Shown here one piece after another: positions 31,692 to 39,690 of a DNA stretch of 64,000 nt. The notes below the pieces were generated by a model. The model saw only the letters and a program-made list of their open reading frames with translations. It did not search any database and was not told the origin of the DNA. The position numbers and the translations under genes were made by a program. Source of the stretch: Planctomycetota bacterium (GTDB lineage: Bacteria > Planctomycetota > UBA1135 > UBA2386); assembly GCA_016716265.1 (NCBI GenBank), contig JADJWQ010000006.1, positions 2,073,501-2,137,500 on the forward strand. The letters run 5' to 3'. Every line of letters begins with the position of its first letter. Positions within the stretch are counted from its first letter, which is position 1.

Positions 31692-33935
31692 ATGCTCCGC
31701 ACCCGCACGATCCTCACCATCCTGCTCCTCGCGCTTCCGGCCGTCTGCCAGGACGACGAGGCGCGCTTCAACGCGCAGCAGGCCGAGGAGCTCAACGACT
31801 TCGCGAAGAGGGCGTTCGACAAGGGCTTCCCGCGGCAGGCCCGCCTGATCTGGCTGCAGGTGCTGAAGCTCTACGACCCCGACAACGAGGCCGCGCACAA
31901 GGCGCTCGGCCACGTGCGCGTCGGCGGCTCGTGGGCGCCGGATCCCGAGTTCGAGTACCCGCTCGACGACACCGGCTCCGGCAAGGACGGCCAGGCGCTG
32001 TTCAAGGCCTACGAGAAGCTGCGCGAGACGCTCGCGCGCGCCCACAAGCGGCAGGCGCAGACCTGGGCGAAGGCCGACCGCCTCGACCGCGCGCTGTACC
32101 ACTGGCGCATGGTGCTGCGCTGGGACAAGGACGACCGCGACGCACAGGCTGCGCTCGAGCACCGCGAGGTCGGCGGCGTGACCGGCACCGCGCTCGAGAG
32201 CACGCTGTACGAGAACTCGAAGAAGATCGAAGCCGCGGTCGCCGAGCAGTCCGACGTCAGCTACCCGGTCGAGCCGCACACGGCGAAGGCTCCGGTGCTC
32301 GACACGGCCCAGGTCCAATACGTGTCGTTCCGCTCCGAGCACTTCGTCCTGCACGGCGACCCGGACCAGGCCGAGTTCCTGAAGGAGGCGCTCGTGTGGG
32401 CGGAGCGCACGCTGCGCGTCGCGCAGGTCGCATTCCCGTGGCGGACCGAGGTGCGCGGCGAATTCGCGTTCTTCGTGTCGAAGGACACCTACAAGCAGAT
32501 CCTGCGCGCGCACGCCGACCGCGTGCCGGACCTCGCGTGGAAGCTCGAGAACACGACGACCAGCGGCGTCGGCAATCTGGTGGTCGGCGCGACCGGCAGC
32601 GTCCAGGTGCTCTACGACGCGATGGTGCGCAACGTCGCACAGGCCTACGCAGGCTTCCGCACGACCGGCTTCCGCGAGGGCATCGGCCACACGTTCGTCG
32701 GCATGATGTTCAACAACAACCGGCTGTTCGCGGTCGACCTGAAGAAGCAGGAGGGCACCACGGCCAGCGAGGAGGATCGCGAGTACACGTCGCCGGACTT
32801 CGACATCTGGAAGACGCTCGCGCTCGAGATGGCGTGGAAGGAGACCGGCAACGTTCCGGCGATCGACATCCCGTACTGCGAGGCGGCGACCTTCACGAAC
32901 GAGCAGCGCATCAAGGCGTGGTCGTTCACCGACTACGTGATGCGGCGCGACCCGAACCTGCTGCGCGAGCTCGACGCGCTCGGCGCGGCCGCCATGGAGA
33001 GCAAGCGCAAGCAGCCGCTGGAGCTCGCCGCGAAGTTCGAGGAGAAGACCGGGGTCAGCATCGCGCAGCTCGACAAGGAGTGGGAGGACTTCTGGACCGA
33101 GGCGACGCCGGTGCTCGCTGCGATCCGCGACAACACGCCGCCGCTGCAGGCGGTCAGCCCGAACGTCGACAAGTGGCTCGCGGCGTTCAACGAGGCGCGC
33201 AAGAAGGTCGGCTCGACGCCGGTCACGTGGTCGTCGAACCTGTCGACCCGCTGCTACGAGCACGCGAACTACCTGCTCGCCAACAAGGACGCGCGCGGGC
33301 CGGCTGCCGAGCACACCGAGGACGTCGCGCTCGGCGGCACGCACCTCGGCGCGATGTTCGCGCAGATGGCCGTGGTCGAGACGCGGGCGCGCCTCAACAA
33401 GGCCGAGGACATGTTCGACGAGTGGCTGCTCATCCCCGGCTACCGGGATGCGCTGCTCAACTTCGCGTCGCGCACGGTCGGCATCTACGAGGAGAAGGGC
33501 GTGCTCGTCATCAACACGGTCGCGGGGCTCGGCGAGCCGTTGTCGCGCAAGGCTGGCTACTTCTGCTGGCCGCGGACGCAGGAGCGCGGCATCCCGACCG
33601 ACGTCGAGGTCGCGCTGATCGGACCGGAGCTCGAGGCGCTGCTGGCAGAGCACGGGCGCGCCGGCCAGAAGAAGGTCGGCTACCCGCTGACCGCGCATTT
33701 CGGCATCAACGTGATCGGCGACCGGCAGTCCTACCGCTGCACCGTGACGGCCCGCGGCGAGAAGGTCGACGGCGCCCTGCTCCTCGACTCCGGAATCAAC
33801 CGACGGTCGACCGCACCGGGCATGGTCACCTTCTACCCGTTCGAACCGCTGCCGCACGGGCAGATCGACGTCACCTGGACCTGGGAGATCGATGGCGAGG
33901 TCCGGCAGATGAGCGCGAGCTTCACGACCAAGTGA
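31692..33935 (+). CDS. Exported protein with degenerate MA-peptidase-like region and CAP domain
   Basis: A 747-residue protein with a signal peptide (ILTILLLALPAVCQ). Residues 20-180 are helical and TPR-like (AKRAFDKGFPRQARLIWLQVLKLYDPDNEAAHKALG). Residues 210-470 resemble the gluzincin/DUF1570-like region of planctomycete proteins (YVSFRSEHFVLHGD, WAERTLRVAQVAFPW), but the expected HExxH site reads FREGIGHTF, so peptidase activity is unlikely. Residues 495-640 look like a CAP/SCP domain (WLAAFNEARKKVGSTPVTWSSNLSTRCYEHANYLLANK, then EHTED). The C-terminal 100 residues are an immunoglobulin-like tail. Function unknown. The stop is 21 bp before a REP-like palindrome. Confidence 0.7.
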   Translation: MLRTRTILTILLLALPAVCQDDEARFNAQQAEELNDFAKRAFDKGFPRQARLIWLQVLKLYDPDNEAAHKALGHVRVGGSWAPDPEFEYPLDDTGSGKDGQALFKAYEKLRETLARAHKRQAQTWAKADRLDRALYHWRMVLRWDKDDRDAQAALEHREVGGVTGTALESTLYENSKKIEAAVAEQSDVSYPVEPHTAKAPVLDTAQVQYVSFRSEHFVLHGDPDQAEFLKEALVWAERTLRVAQVAFPWRTEVRGEFAFFVSKDTYKQILRAHADRVPDLAWKLENTTTSGVGNLVVGATGSVQVLYDAMVRNVAQAYAGFRTTGFREGIGHTFVGMMFNNNRLFAVDLKKQEGTTASEEDREYTSPDFDIWKTLALEMAWKETGNVPAIDIPYCEAATFTNEQRIKAWSFTDYVMRRDPNLLRELDALGAAAMESKRKQPLELAAKFEEKTGVSIAQLDKEWEDFWTEATPVLAAIRDNTPPLQAVSPNVDKWLAAFNEARKKVGSTPVTWSSNLSTRCYEHANYLLANKDARGPAAEHTEDVALGGTHLGAMFAQMAVVETRARLNKAEDMFDEWLLIPGYRDALLNFASRTVGIYEEKGVLVINTVAGLGEPLSRKAGYFCWPRTQERGIPTDVEVALIGPELEALLAEHGRAGQKKVGYPLTAHFGINVIGDRQSYRCTVTARGEKVDGALLLDSGINRRSTAPGMVTFYPFEPLPHGQIDVTWTWEIDGEVRQMSASFTTK

Positions 33936-33955
33936 CATCCCGCACCACCCCCCCG

Positions 33956-33994
33956 CTAACTTCCGATTCGTACCAGGTACCGATCGGAAGTTAG
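33956..33994. repeat. REP-like palindromic unit related to the 5288-5363 repeat
   Basis: A 39-bp imperfect palindrome with 12-bp outer arms, CTAACTTCCGAT and ATCGGAAGTTAG, around a core with GTACC/GGTACC. It is the same family as the two units at 5288-5363 (ACTTCCGAT ... ATCGGAAGT). As there, it follows the stop codon of a secreted-protein gene (stop at 33933-33935) and lies just before the next start at 34005. It may be a REP element or a transcript-end structure. Confidence 0.8.
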
Positions 33995-34004
33995 GATTCG
34001 GGGT

Positions 34005-34862
34005 ATGCGACAGATGCTCTGGTCGGTGGTGGTGGCGCTCGCGGCGGGAGCGGTGGGCGCGCAGACGGAAGGTCCGCTGGTGACGGTCGCGCAGACCGGC
34101 ATCGGCTCGAACGGCTTCGGCACGTTCTGGCGTGGCCAGGACGTCGAGCTCGCCGAGGATGCGTGGCTGACGCGGATCGTGTTCCAGACCGGCTCGGCGA
34201 CGGCCCAGGTCGACGAGATCCGGCTGATGACGGCCACGCCGCAGGCGGTGACGCTGCGGACGATCACGACGATCACGACGCCGTCGTCCACCGAGGCGGA
34301 GGCCGTGCTGACCGACCCGTTCCTGCTGCGCGTCGGCACGCGCTACACGATCTGGTTCCACCAGACCGGCACGCCGCGCGGCACCTACGGCTGCGACCTG
34401 ACCCGCGTCGACCCGACGTGGCGCGCCTACCACACGAACGTCGATCCGACCGTCGCGCCAGGCGGCGGCGAGCCCAGCTACTACTGGGGCTACCAATACG
34501 GCACGAACTTCCGGCTGCTCGGCTGGGACAACCTGGAGATCACCGGCTCCTCGCAGCTCGGCGGCACAGCGATCTTCACGCTCGAGGCGCCACCGTTCGA
34601 CCTCGCGGTGCTGTTCTTCGCTTCGGCGGTCGGCGACCAGCCGCTACCGCCGTTCCGTGGCCCGCTGCGGCTCGCGCTGGCGTCGATCGTGCCGGCCGCG
34701 TTCGCCGGGGCCGTCGACCCGAATGGCCAGTTCGTCCGCACGCTGACGATCCCGAACGATCCGCGGCTGGTCGGGATCGTCGTCTACGCGCAGGCGTTGC
34801 ACGACCCGAGCTTCGTCGCGACCGGGACGTTCTCGCCGCTCGACGAGATGCGGATCCGCTGA
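34005..34862 (+). CDS. Secreted beta-rich protein with C-terminal IPNDP module
   Basis: A 285-residue protein with a signal peptide (LWSVVVALAAGAVGAQ). The central part (VELAEDAWLTRIVFQTGSATAQVDEIRL, FLLRVGTRYTIWFHQTGTPRGTYGCDL) reads as a beta-sandwich, like choice-of-anchor or carbohydrate-binding-like domains. The C-terminal 60 residues carry LTIPNDPRLVGIVVYAQAL, the module shared with other secreted proteins here. No catalytic signature is visible. Its TGA stop (34860-34862) directly abuts the left end of the IS110/IS1111-like element, so the insertion lies immediately behind the gene without disrupting it. A REP-like palindrome precedes the start. Confidence 0.75.
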   Translation: MRQMLWSVVVALAAGAVGAQTEGPLVTVAQTGIGSNGFGTFWRGQDVELAEDAWLTRIVFQTGSATAQVDEIRLMTATPQAVTLRTITTITTPSSTEAEAVLTDPFLLRVGTRYTIWFHQTGTPRGTYGCDLTRVDPTWRAYHTNVDPTVAPGGGEPSYYWGYQYGTNFRLLGWDNLEITGSSQLGGTAIFTLEAPPFDLAVLFFASAVGDQPLPPFRGPLRLALASIVPAAFAGAVDPNGQFVRTLTIPNDPRLVGIVVYAQALHDPSFVATGTFSPLDEMRIR

Positions 34863-34873
34863 TATGGAGGCCC
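34863..34873 (+). repeat. Terminal inverted repeat of the IS110/IS1111-like element, transposase-distal end
   Basis: TATGGAGGCCC, an exact inverted match to 36727-36737. It begins directly after the stop codon of the upstream secreted-protein gene. Confidence 0.7.
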
Positions 34874-34940
34874 CTCCGTCAAGCTCCCCACACTCGAATC
34901 TCTCCGTCCGAGCGGCGGGACGGCCGAGTCAGGTCGAGAC

Positions 34941-35200
34941 CGAGGCGAGGGCGCGACGGCGCGGCGCTTGCGCAAGTCGATCTTCGAGGGCGGCTTCGGT
35001 CCGAGCAGGGCCCCGGCCACAAGGCCGTCGTGGCGGTGGGCGCTGGCTCGACCGGGTTCGACTGCTCCAGGCGCGGTCGAGCCAGCGCGCGCCGTCGCGA
35101 CGGACGGAGCGCTGGCTGACCGGGGCCCTGCTCGGACCGAAGCCGGGGCCCCTCGGAGATCGACGCTGGCGCAAGCGCCGTGACGGCGCGCCCTCGCCGG
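34941..35200. repeat. Large imperfect palindrome in the non-coding part of the insertion element
   Basis: The segment folds back on itself. Bases 34991-35016 and 35120-35145 are a perfect 26-bp inverted pair. Further out, GCGCTTGCGC pairs exactly with GCGCAAGCGC, and GTCGATCTTCGAGGG pairs with one mismatch. A nested perfect 14-bp stem, 35040-35053 with 35075-35088, closes a 21-nt loop. The whole hairpin is about 260 nt. It lies between the transposase end and the element's left repeat, where IS1111 relatives encode their guide RNA, but it is longer than such RNAs usually are. It could instead be a nested palindromic mini-element. No protein with sensible codon use is encoded. The remaining bases, 35201-35400, show no gene. 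Confidence 0.8.
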
Positions 35201-35400
35201 TCCGAGGCGGATGCCTCGCCGCGCTGTTGTTTCAGACCTGGTCGTCGCGCCGTGCAGCCCGCGTTGCTGCGATGCTCGACGCCTTCCTCGTCCTCAGTTG
35301 TGCCGATGGAAAGCGGGGGGCCGTGCGGCTCTCAGCGACGGTGCGTCACGCTGATATTCGTGGATCGAAACCACAGGAAGCTTCGTCCGTCGGGAGGCCT

Positions 35401-36607
35401 TCAGTCTGAGATCGAGAACGGACCGCGAGGGTCGTTCACACAGCGGAGTCGAGGATCCTCCAGCGGGAGCCGCACGGATCCCCCAGGAATCTCACGGATG
35501 TTCGGTCGAGCACTTCTCGGCAGCAGCACAACCCACAAGAAGCCGATCAGCTCGCGGGCCACGGCCGTCTTCGCGACGTTCGTATGCTTGCGCACTGCCA
35601 ACGCGCGATAGCGCCGCCGAAGGCGTTGCTCGGCACGGGTCGCGATTGCCTGCACGCGAGTCGGTGCATTTGCACGCCGTGCAATGACGGCGCTGTTGTT
35701 GGGGTATGGCCGCGCGTAATGTTGCACAGCCTCGACGAGCAATCGTCGCAAACGAGCATTGCCGGCGCGCGTGATCGGACCACGCTTGATTCGTTCGCCA
35801 GACGAATGCTCCGACGGCGTGATTCCGCAGTAGGAGCTGACCTGCTTCGCTGACCGGAAGCGACGAGGGTCACCGAGCTCGGCTATCACCGACACCGCCG
35901 TCAGCGACTTCACACCACGGAAAGCCATCAGAGAGCGCACGGCCTCCTCGATGTCCTGCTGCCGTCCGCGCATCTCGATCCGTTGGTCGAGCAATGCGAG
36001 CGACGTCTGTCGATGCTCGAGCTCATCGAGCATCGAGTCCAGCGTCGAACGATCGTCGTCGATCTGGACCTGCAGTTGACGAAGCCACCGCATGTGGCTG
36101 GGCGACCAGTTCTGCCCATCGCGATGCACATGGCCACGCAGCAGCAGGAACTTCTGGATCCGATGGCGCATCCTGACCACGTCCTCCCGCATGGCCTGGC
36201 GGTATCGTGTCAGACCACGCAGGGACTCGAAGTTCCGGAGAGGGCGGCGATACCGCCACGATCTGGCCGGCTCGAAGAAACGACGCAAGCCGCCGCGCGT
36301 CGATTCGATCCGTCTTCCGCTGGTCGCCGGGGATCCTCGGCAGATGGCTTGGTGCCGCAACGACGCACTGCACGCCCAGGTCGTCCAGCACCCGCTGCAA
36401 GACGAAGCCCAGGCAGCCTGCCTCGTAGGTCGCTACGACCGATCCTCGCTGCAGCAGCTTCCGGAACCACCGGCGGATGACCGGCAGCCGATTCGGCAGC
36501 TGAACCACCGGCTCCGGGCCGGTCCCCTGCTCCTCCAGAACAGCGATCGACAGCGTCTCCTGATGAGCATCGATCCCCACGTAGAGAAACTCGCTACCAT
36601 CGCTCAT
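35401..36607 (-). pseudogene. IS110-family transposase disrupted by a 1-nt frameshift
   Basis: The start is ATG 36607, with GAGGAGG ending 7 nt upstream (36615-36621). The first frame gives the RuvC-like DEDD domain: YVGIDAHQE, ATYEAGCLG and RKTDRIDARRLASFLRAG. It then runs out of register after SPPSPEL. The second frame continues with SLRGLTRYRQAMREDVVRMRHRIQKFLLLRG and the C-terminal Tnp_20 domain (FRGVKSLTAVSVIAELGD, YCGITPSEHSSGERIKRGPITRAGNARLRRLL), which contains the serine used by this family. Removing one A at 36230-36231 restores a continuous SPELESLRGLTRY protein of about 401 residues. The break is therefore a single-base insertion, in an otherwise full-length gene, and the copy is probably dead. 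Confidence 0.85.
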
Positions 36608-36726
36608 GGTCCGGCCTCCTCGTCTGCGTCTGCGCACCACGGCCTCGGCGGTCACCTCCGCCAGCCCGTTGTGGCTCGGCTCAGCTTCGGCTAGGCAACC
36701 CACGAGCGCCACGGATGGCGGGGGCC

Positions 36727-36737
36727 GGGCCTCCATA
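36727..36737 (-). repeat. Terminal inverted repeat of the IS110/IS1111-like element, transposase-proximal end
   Basis: GGGCCTCCATA on the plus strand, which is TATGGAGGCCC on the minus strand. It lies 120 bp upstream of the transposase start and 32 bp from the stop of the neighbouring protease gene. Confidence 0.7.
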
Positions 36738-36769
36738 GCGTCTGAGCGAACGGCGTCGTCCGAACGCGC

Positions 36770-39616
36770 TCACGGCAGCAGCTTGCGTGCCTGCAGCGCG
36801 ACCTGCACCACCGCGCCGTTGCGGTAGACGAGCGCGTCGAGCTCGGCGCCCTCGTAGGTCGCGAGCTGCTGCACGCAGCGCATCACGTCGTCCGGGGTCT
36901 CGAAGCGTGCGAGCTGGCCGGTCGCGCCGCTCTCGATGCGGCCCGCACTCCGCACCCCGAGCAGCAGGTCGCCGGTCTGCCAGCCCGCATCGGCACCGAC
37001 CGACGGCAGCACGCGGGCGACCCGCACCAACGTGCCCGGGATCTGGCGCGGCTCCGCCAGCGGGTCGCCGGTGATCGTCCGGTAGAGGCCGACCGCCGCC
37101 GCCCGCACCAGCTCGGCGTCGTCGCGGATCGACAACGTGCCGACCTCCAGGCCGGTCTGCCGCTGCACCCACCACACGGCGCGCGGCAGCGGCTGCAGCT
37201 CGACGTCGAGTGCGCGGCCCTGGCGCTCGAGCCCGACCCGCACCGGATCCGCACCGAGCGCGAGCCGCTGCAGCGAGAAGCCGACCGTCCAGCGCACCGG
37301 CTCCCCCGCGAGCGAGCGGACGATGTCGCCCTTCTGCACGCCGGCCCGCGCGGCCGGGCCGTCCGGGTCGACCGCGAACACCTCGACGGCGCCATCGACG
37401 TCGGTGACCGTCGCACCGAGGTAGACGCTGCGCATCTTGTGCGGACCGAGCAGCAGGCTCTGCAGCCGCTCGCGCACGTGGTCGACCGCGATCGCATAGC
37501 CGGTCACCGCGAACGAGCTGCCGCCCGCGCTGTTGATGCCGATCAGGCGGCCCGCCGCGTCGAGCAATGCGCCACCGCTGTTGCCGCTGTTGATCGCCGC
37601 GTCGGTCTCCAGCAGGTGCGGCAGCTTGGCCCAGCGCCCGCGCACGCGGATCTCCTGGTTCTTCGCGCTGACGACACCGACCGTCACCGTGTTCGCCTGG
37701 CCGAGCGGATTGCCGAGCGCGATCGCCGCGTCGCCGACCCGCAGGGCGCCCGAGTTCCCGAGCTCGACGGCGGTGACCCGCTGGCCCGGACCGAGCCGCA
37801 GGCGCACCAGCGCGAGGTCTTCCTCGCGGCTGATGCTGAGCACCTCGACCTCGTAGGCCGCGCCGTCGAAGCCGCGCGCACGCACGACATGGTCGCTGCG
37901 CGGCGAGCCGTCCGGGAACGTCGCAGCGTCGACGACGTGCCAGTTGGTCAGCGCCAGTCCGCCCGGATCGATCACGACACCCGAGCCGAGGCTGACGACG
38001 CGCGTCGTGCGCTCGACCGGCGCGAACGGGTTGTCGGCTGCACCGGCGCTCTCGACGACCTCGCTGATGTAGACGTTCAGCATCGCCGGGGCGACCCGCG
38101 CGACGACCTCGGCGAGGTGGTCCGGCGCCGGCCGGCCGGCCACGGCGACACCTCCGGCCGCCGCCAGCTGGTCGGCGAACACCGCGCGCAGCGCGTCGAG
38201 GGACGGCGTGCGGTAGAGCCCGGACTCGACCTTCGCACCGTCGCCGCGGCTCGCGAACTGCAGTTCGATCCGGTCGATGCGCCCGCCGTCGACGAGGCCG
38301 ACGAGCTGGCCGAGCTCGTCGACGAGCGCGCCGCCGGCATTGTCGTTGCCGAGCCGCGCATCGGTCTGCAGCCACGCACCGCGCTCGGCGGACAGCACGC
38401 CGGCGGTGATGCACGGCACCGTGCCGAGCGGATTCCCGATCGCGTAGAGCCGGGCGCCGGTGCGCAGGCTGCTGCAATCGCCGGGCGTCGACACCGGGAC
38501 GACCTGCCCCTGCGGCAGCGCCAGCCGCAACAGCGCACCGTTGGTCCGCGAGTCGTAGCCGAGCAGGGTCGCGTCGAAGCGCCGGCCGTCGGCGAGGAAC
38601 ACGCGGATCGGAGCCTCGCCGTCGACCAGGTGAGCGTCGGTCAGCACGAGCCCGGTCGGCGTGACGATCACGCCCGAGCCGACGCCCCGGCGCCGCACGG
38701 TCGCGAACGGGTCGGTCGTGCCGAGGTCCGGTGGCACGTCTCCGCGCCACACGGCGACCACGCTGCGCGCGGCCTGCGCCAGCGGGCCGCCGGCGACGTC
38801 GCCGCCCTCGGCCGGCGCGGCGCGCAGGTGCGTCGCGAACGCACGCAATGCCAGGTCGACCGGGACGGCGAAACCGAAGCTCGGCGCCTGGAGCTGCTCG
38901 AGCGTCGGCTCCTGCACCTGGTCGACGACGTGCTCGGCATTGCAGATGCCGAGCAGCGCACCGTCGCTCGCGATCAATGCTCCGCCGTGGTTGCGCGGCT
39001 GGACCGCGGCGTCGGTCAGCAGCAGGTCGCCGCTCTGCAGCGTGCGCTGCTCGTCGCCGTCACCGACGGTCACGGGTCCGAGCGCGCCACTGGCGACGCC
39101 GGCGAACGCGACGTGATCCTCGCCGTCGCCGAAGCTGAGGATCCCGACATCTTCGCCGAGCGCGGGCCGCCGGGCGCGCAGCGGCAGCGCGGCCAGGGCG
39201 CGCCCGTCCGGCAGCGCGACGCGCACGAGCGCGAGCCCGGTGGCCACATCGTGCGCGACCAGCGCGGCCGGCAGCGCTTCCGGATCGCCCGGGACCCGGA
39301 CGCGGATCGACTTGTCGACCGCGCCGACCGACTCGCGGACGAGCGACCACTGCGTCAGCACGAGCCCCTGTGCATCGACGACCACCCCGCTGCTCGGCCG
39401 CTCGAGGCGGAACGTGTTGCGGCCGGCGACCTCGACGAGCACGTGCACGACGGCTGGCCGCGCGCGCTCGAAGGCGGTCGCCAGCGGCCCGCCGGCGGGC
39501 GGGCCACCATGCGCGGCGAGGATCGTCAGGTTGCCGGGCGCGTCCTGCGCGGGGAGCGCGCAGGCGAGGGCCGCGAGAGCGCAGACAGAGCGCAGCAGCG
39601 TGCGGTGGATCGACAT
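36770..39616 (-). CDS. Exported HtrA-like serine protease with three tandem trypsin domains, two degenerate, plus PDZ
   Basis: A 948-residue protein with a signal peptide (SVCALAALACALPAQ). Three trypsin-like domains follow. Domain 1 (about 50-265) has lost the whole triad: LTQWSLV (Ser91 for His), TGLALVRV (Gly127 for Asp), RNHGGAL (His210 for Ser). Domain 2 (about 280-450) keeps His329 in LTDAHLV, but has Asn359 for Asp and Ala427 for Ser (NAGGAL). Domain 3 (about 505-720) is intact: H560 in LTNWHVV, D600 in EEDLALVRL, S680 in GNSGGAL. A PDZ domain (about 725-810) and a second PDZ-like segment to the end follow. Single-domain HtrA/DegP proteases are 400-500 residues and act in periplasmic quality control. 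The dead copies may bind substrate or regulate the live one. Confidence 0.88.
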   Translation of the reverse strand: MSIHRTLLRSVCALAALACALPAQDAPGNLTILAAHGGPPAGGPLATAFERARPAVVHVLVEVAGRNTFRLERPSSGVVVDAQGLVLTQWSLVRESVGAVDKSIRVRVPGDPEALPAALVAHDVATGLALVRVALPDGRALAALPLRARRPALGEDVGILSFGDGEDHVAFAGVASGALGPVTVGDGDEQRTLQSGDLLLTDAAVQPRNHGGALIASDGALLGICNAEHVVDQVQEPTLEQLQAPSFGFAVPVDLALRAFATHLRAAPAEGGDVAGGPLAQAARSVVAVWRGDVPPDLGTTDPFATVRRRGVGSGVIVTPTGLVLTDAHLVDGEAPIRVFLADGRRFDATLLGYDSRTNGALLRLALPQGQVVPVSTPGDCSSLRTGARLYAIGNPLGTVPCITAGVLSAERGAWLQTDARLGNDNAGGALVDELGQLVGLVDGGRIDRIELQFASRGDGAKVESGLYRTPSLDALRAVFADQLAAAGGVAVAGRPAPDHLAEVVARVAPAMLNVYISEVVESAGAADNPFAPVERTTRVVSLGSGVVIDPGGLALTNWHVVDAATFPDGSPRSDHVVRARGFDGAAYEVEVLSISREEDLALVRLRLGPGQRVTAVELGNSGALRVGDAAIALGNPLGQANTVTVGVVSAKNQEIRVRGRWAKLPHLLETDAAINSGNSGGALLDAAGRLIGINSAGGSSFAVTGYAIAVDHVRERLQSLLLGPHKMRSVYLGATVTDVDGAVEVFAVDPDGPAARAGVQKGDIVRSLAGEPVRWTVGFSLQRLALGADPVRVGLERQGRALDVELQPLPRAVWWVQRQTGLEVGTLSIRDDAELVRAAAVGLYRTITGDPLAEPRQIPGTLVRVARVLPSVGADAGWQTGDLLLGVRSAGRIESGATGQLARFETPDDVMRCVQQLATYEGAELDALVYRNGAVVQVALQARKLLP

Positions 39617-39690
39617 CGGGGGTCGCGATGGGCGGACGCCCGGAGTCTACGCGACCCGCGCTCCGATCGATGGAGCGATCGACCGGGCGA

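Larger units (their letters stand above)
34863..36737 (-). mobile_element. IS110/IS1111-like insertion sequence, inactive copy
   Basis: A 1,875-bp segment bounded by the inverted sequence TATGGAGGCCC (34863-34873, and its complement at 36727-36737). Inside, on the minus strand, is a DEDD-type IS110-family transposase broken by one frameshift. Short (11-13 bp) subterminal inverted repeats are known from the IS1111 branch of IS110 elements. In that branch a non-coding region between transposase and element end encodes the target-guiding RNA. Here the 537-bp region after the transposase stop holds a long imperfect palindrome. No target duplication was seen, as expected for this family. Exact ends may lie a few bases beyond the repeats. 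Confidence 0.75.

Noticed and set aside
34863..35400. Several small frames on both strands of the palindrome (60-180 residues)
   Set aside because: Their products mirror each other because the DNA is palindromic, and their codon use is not gene-like.
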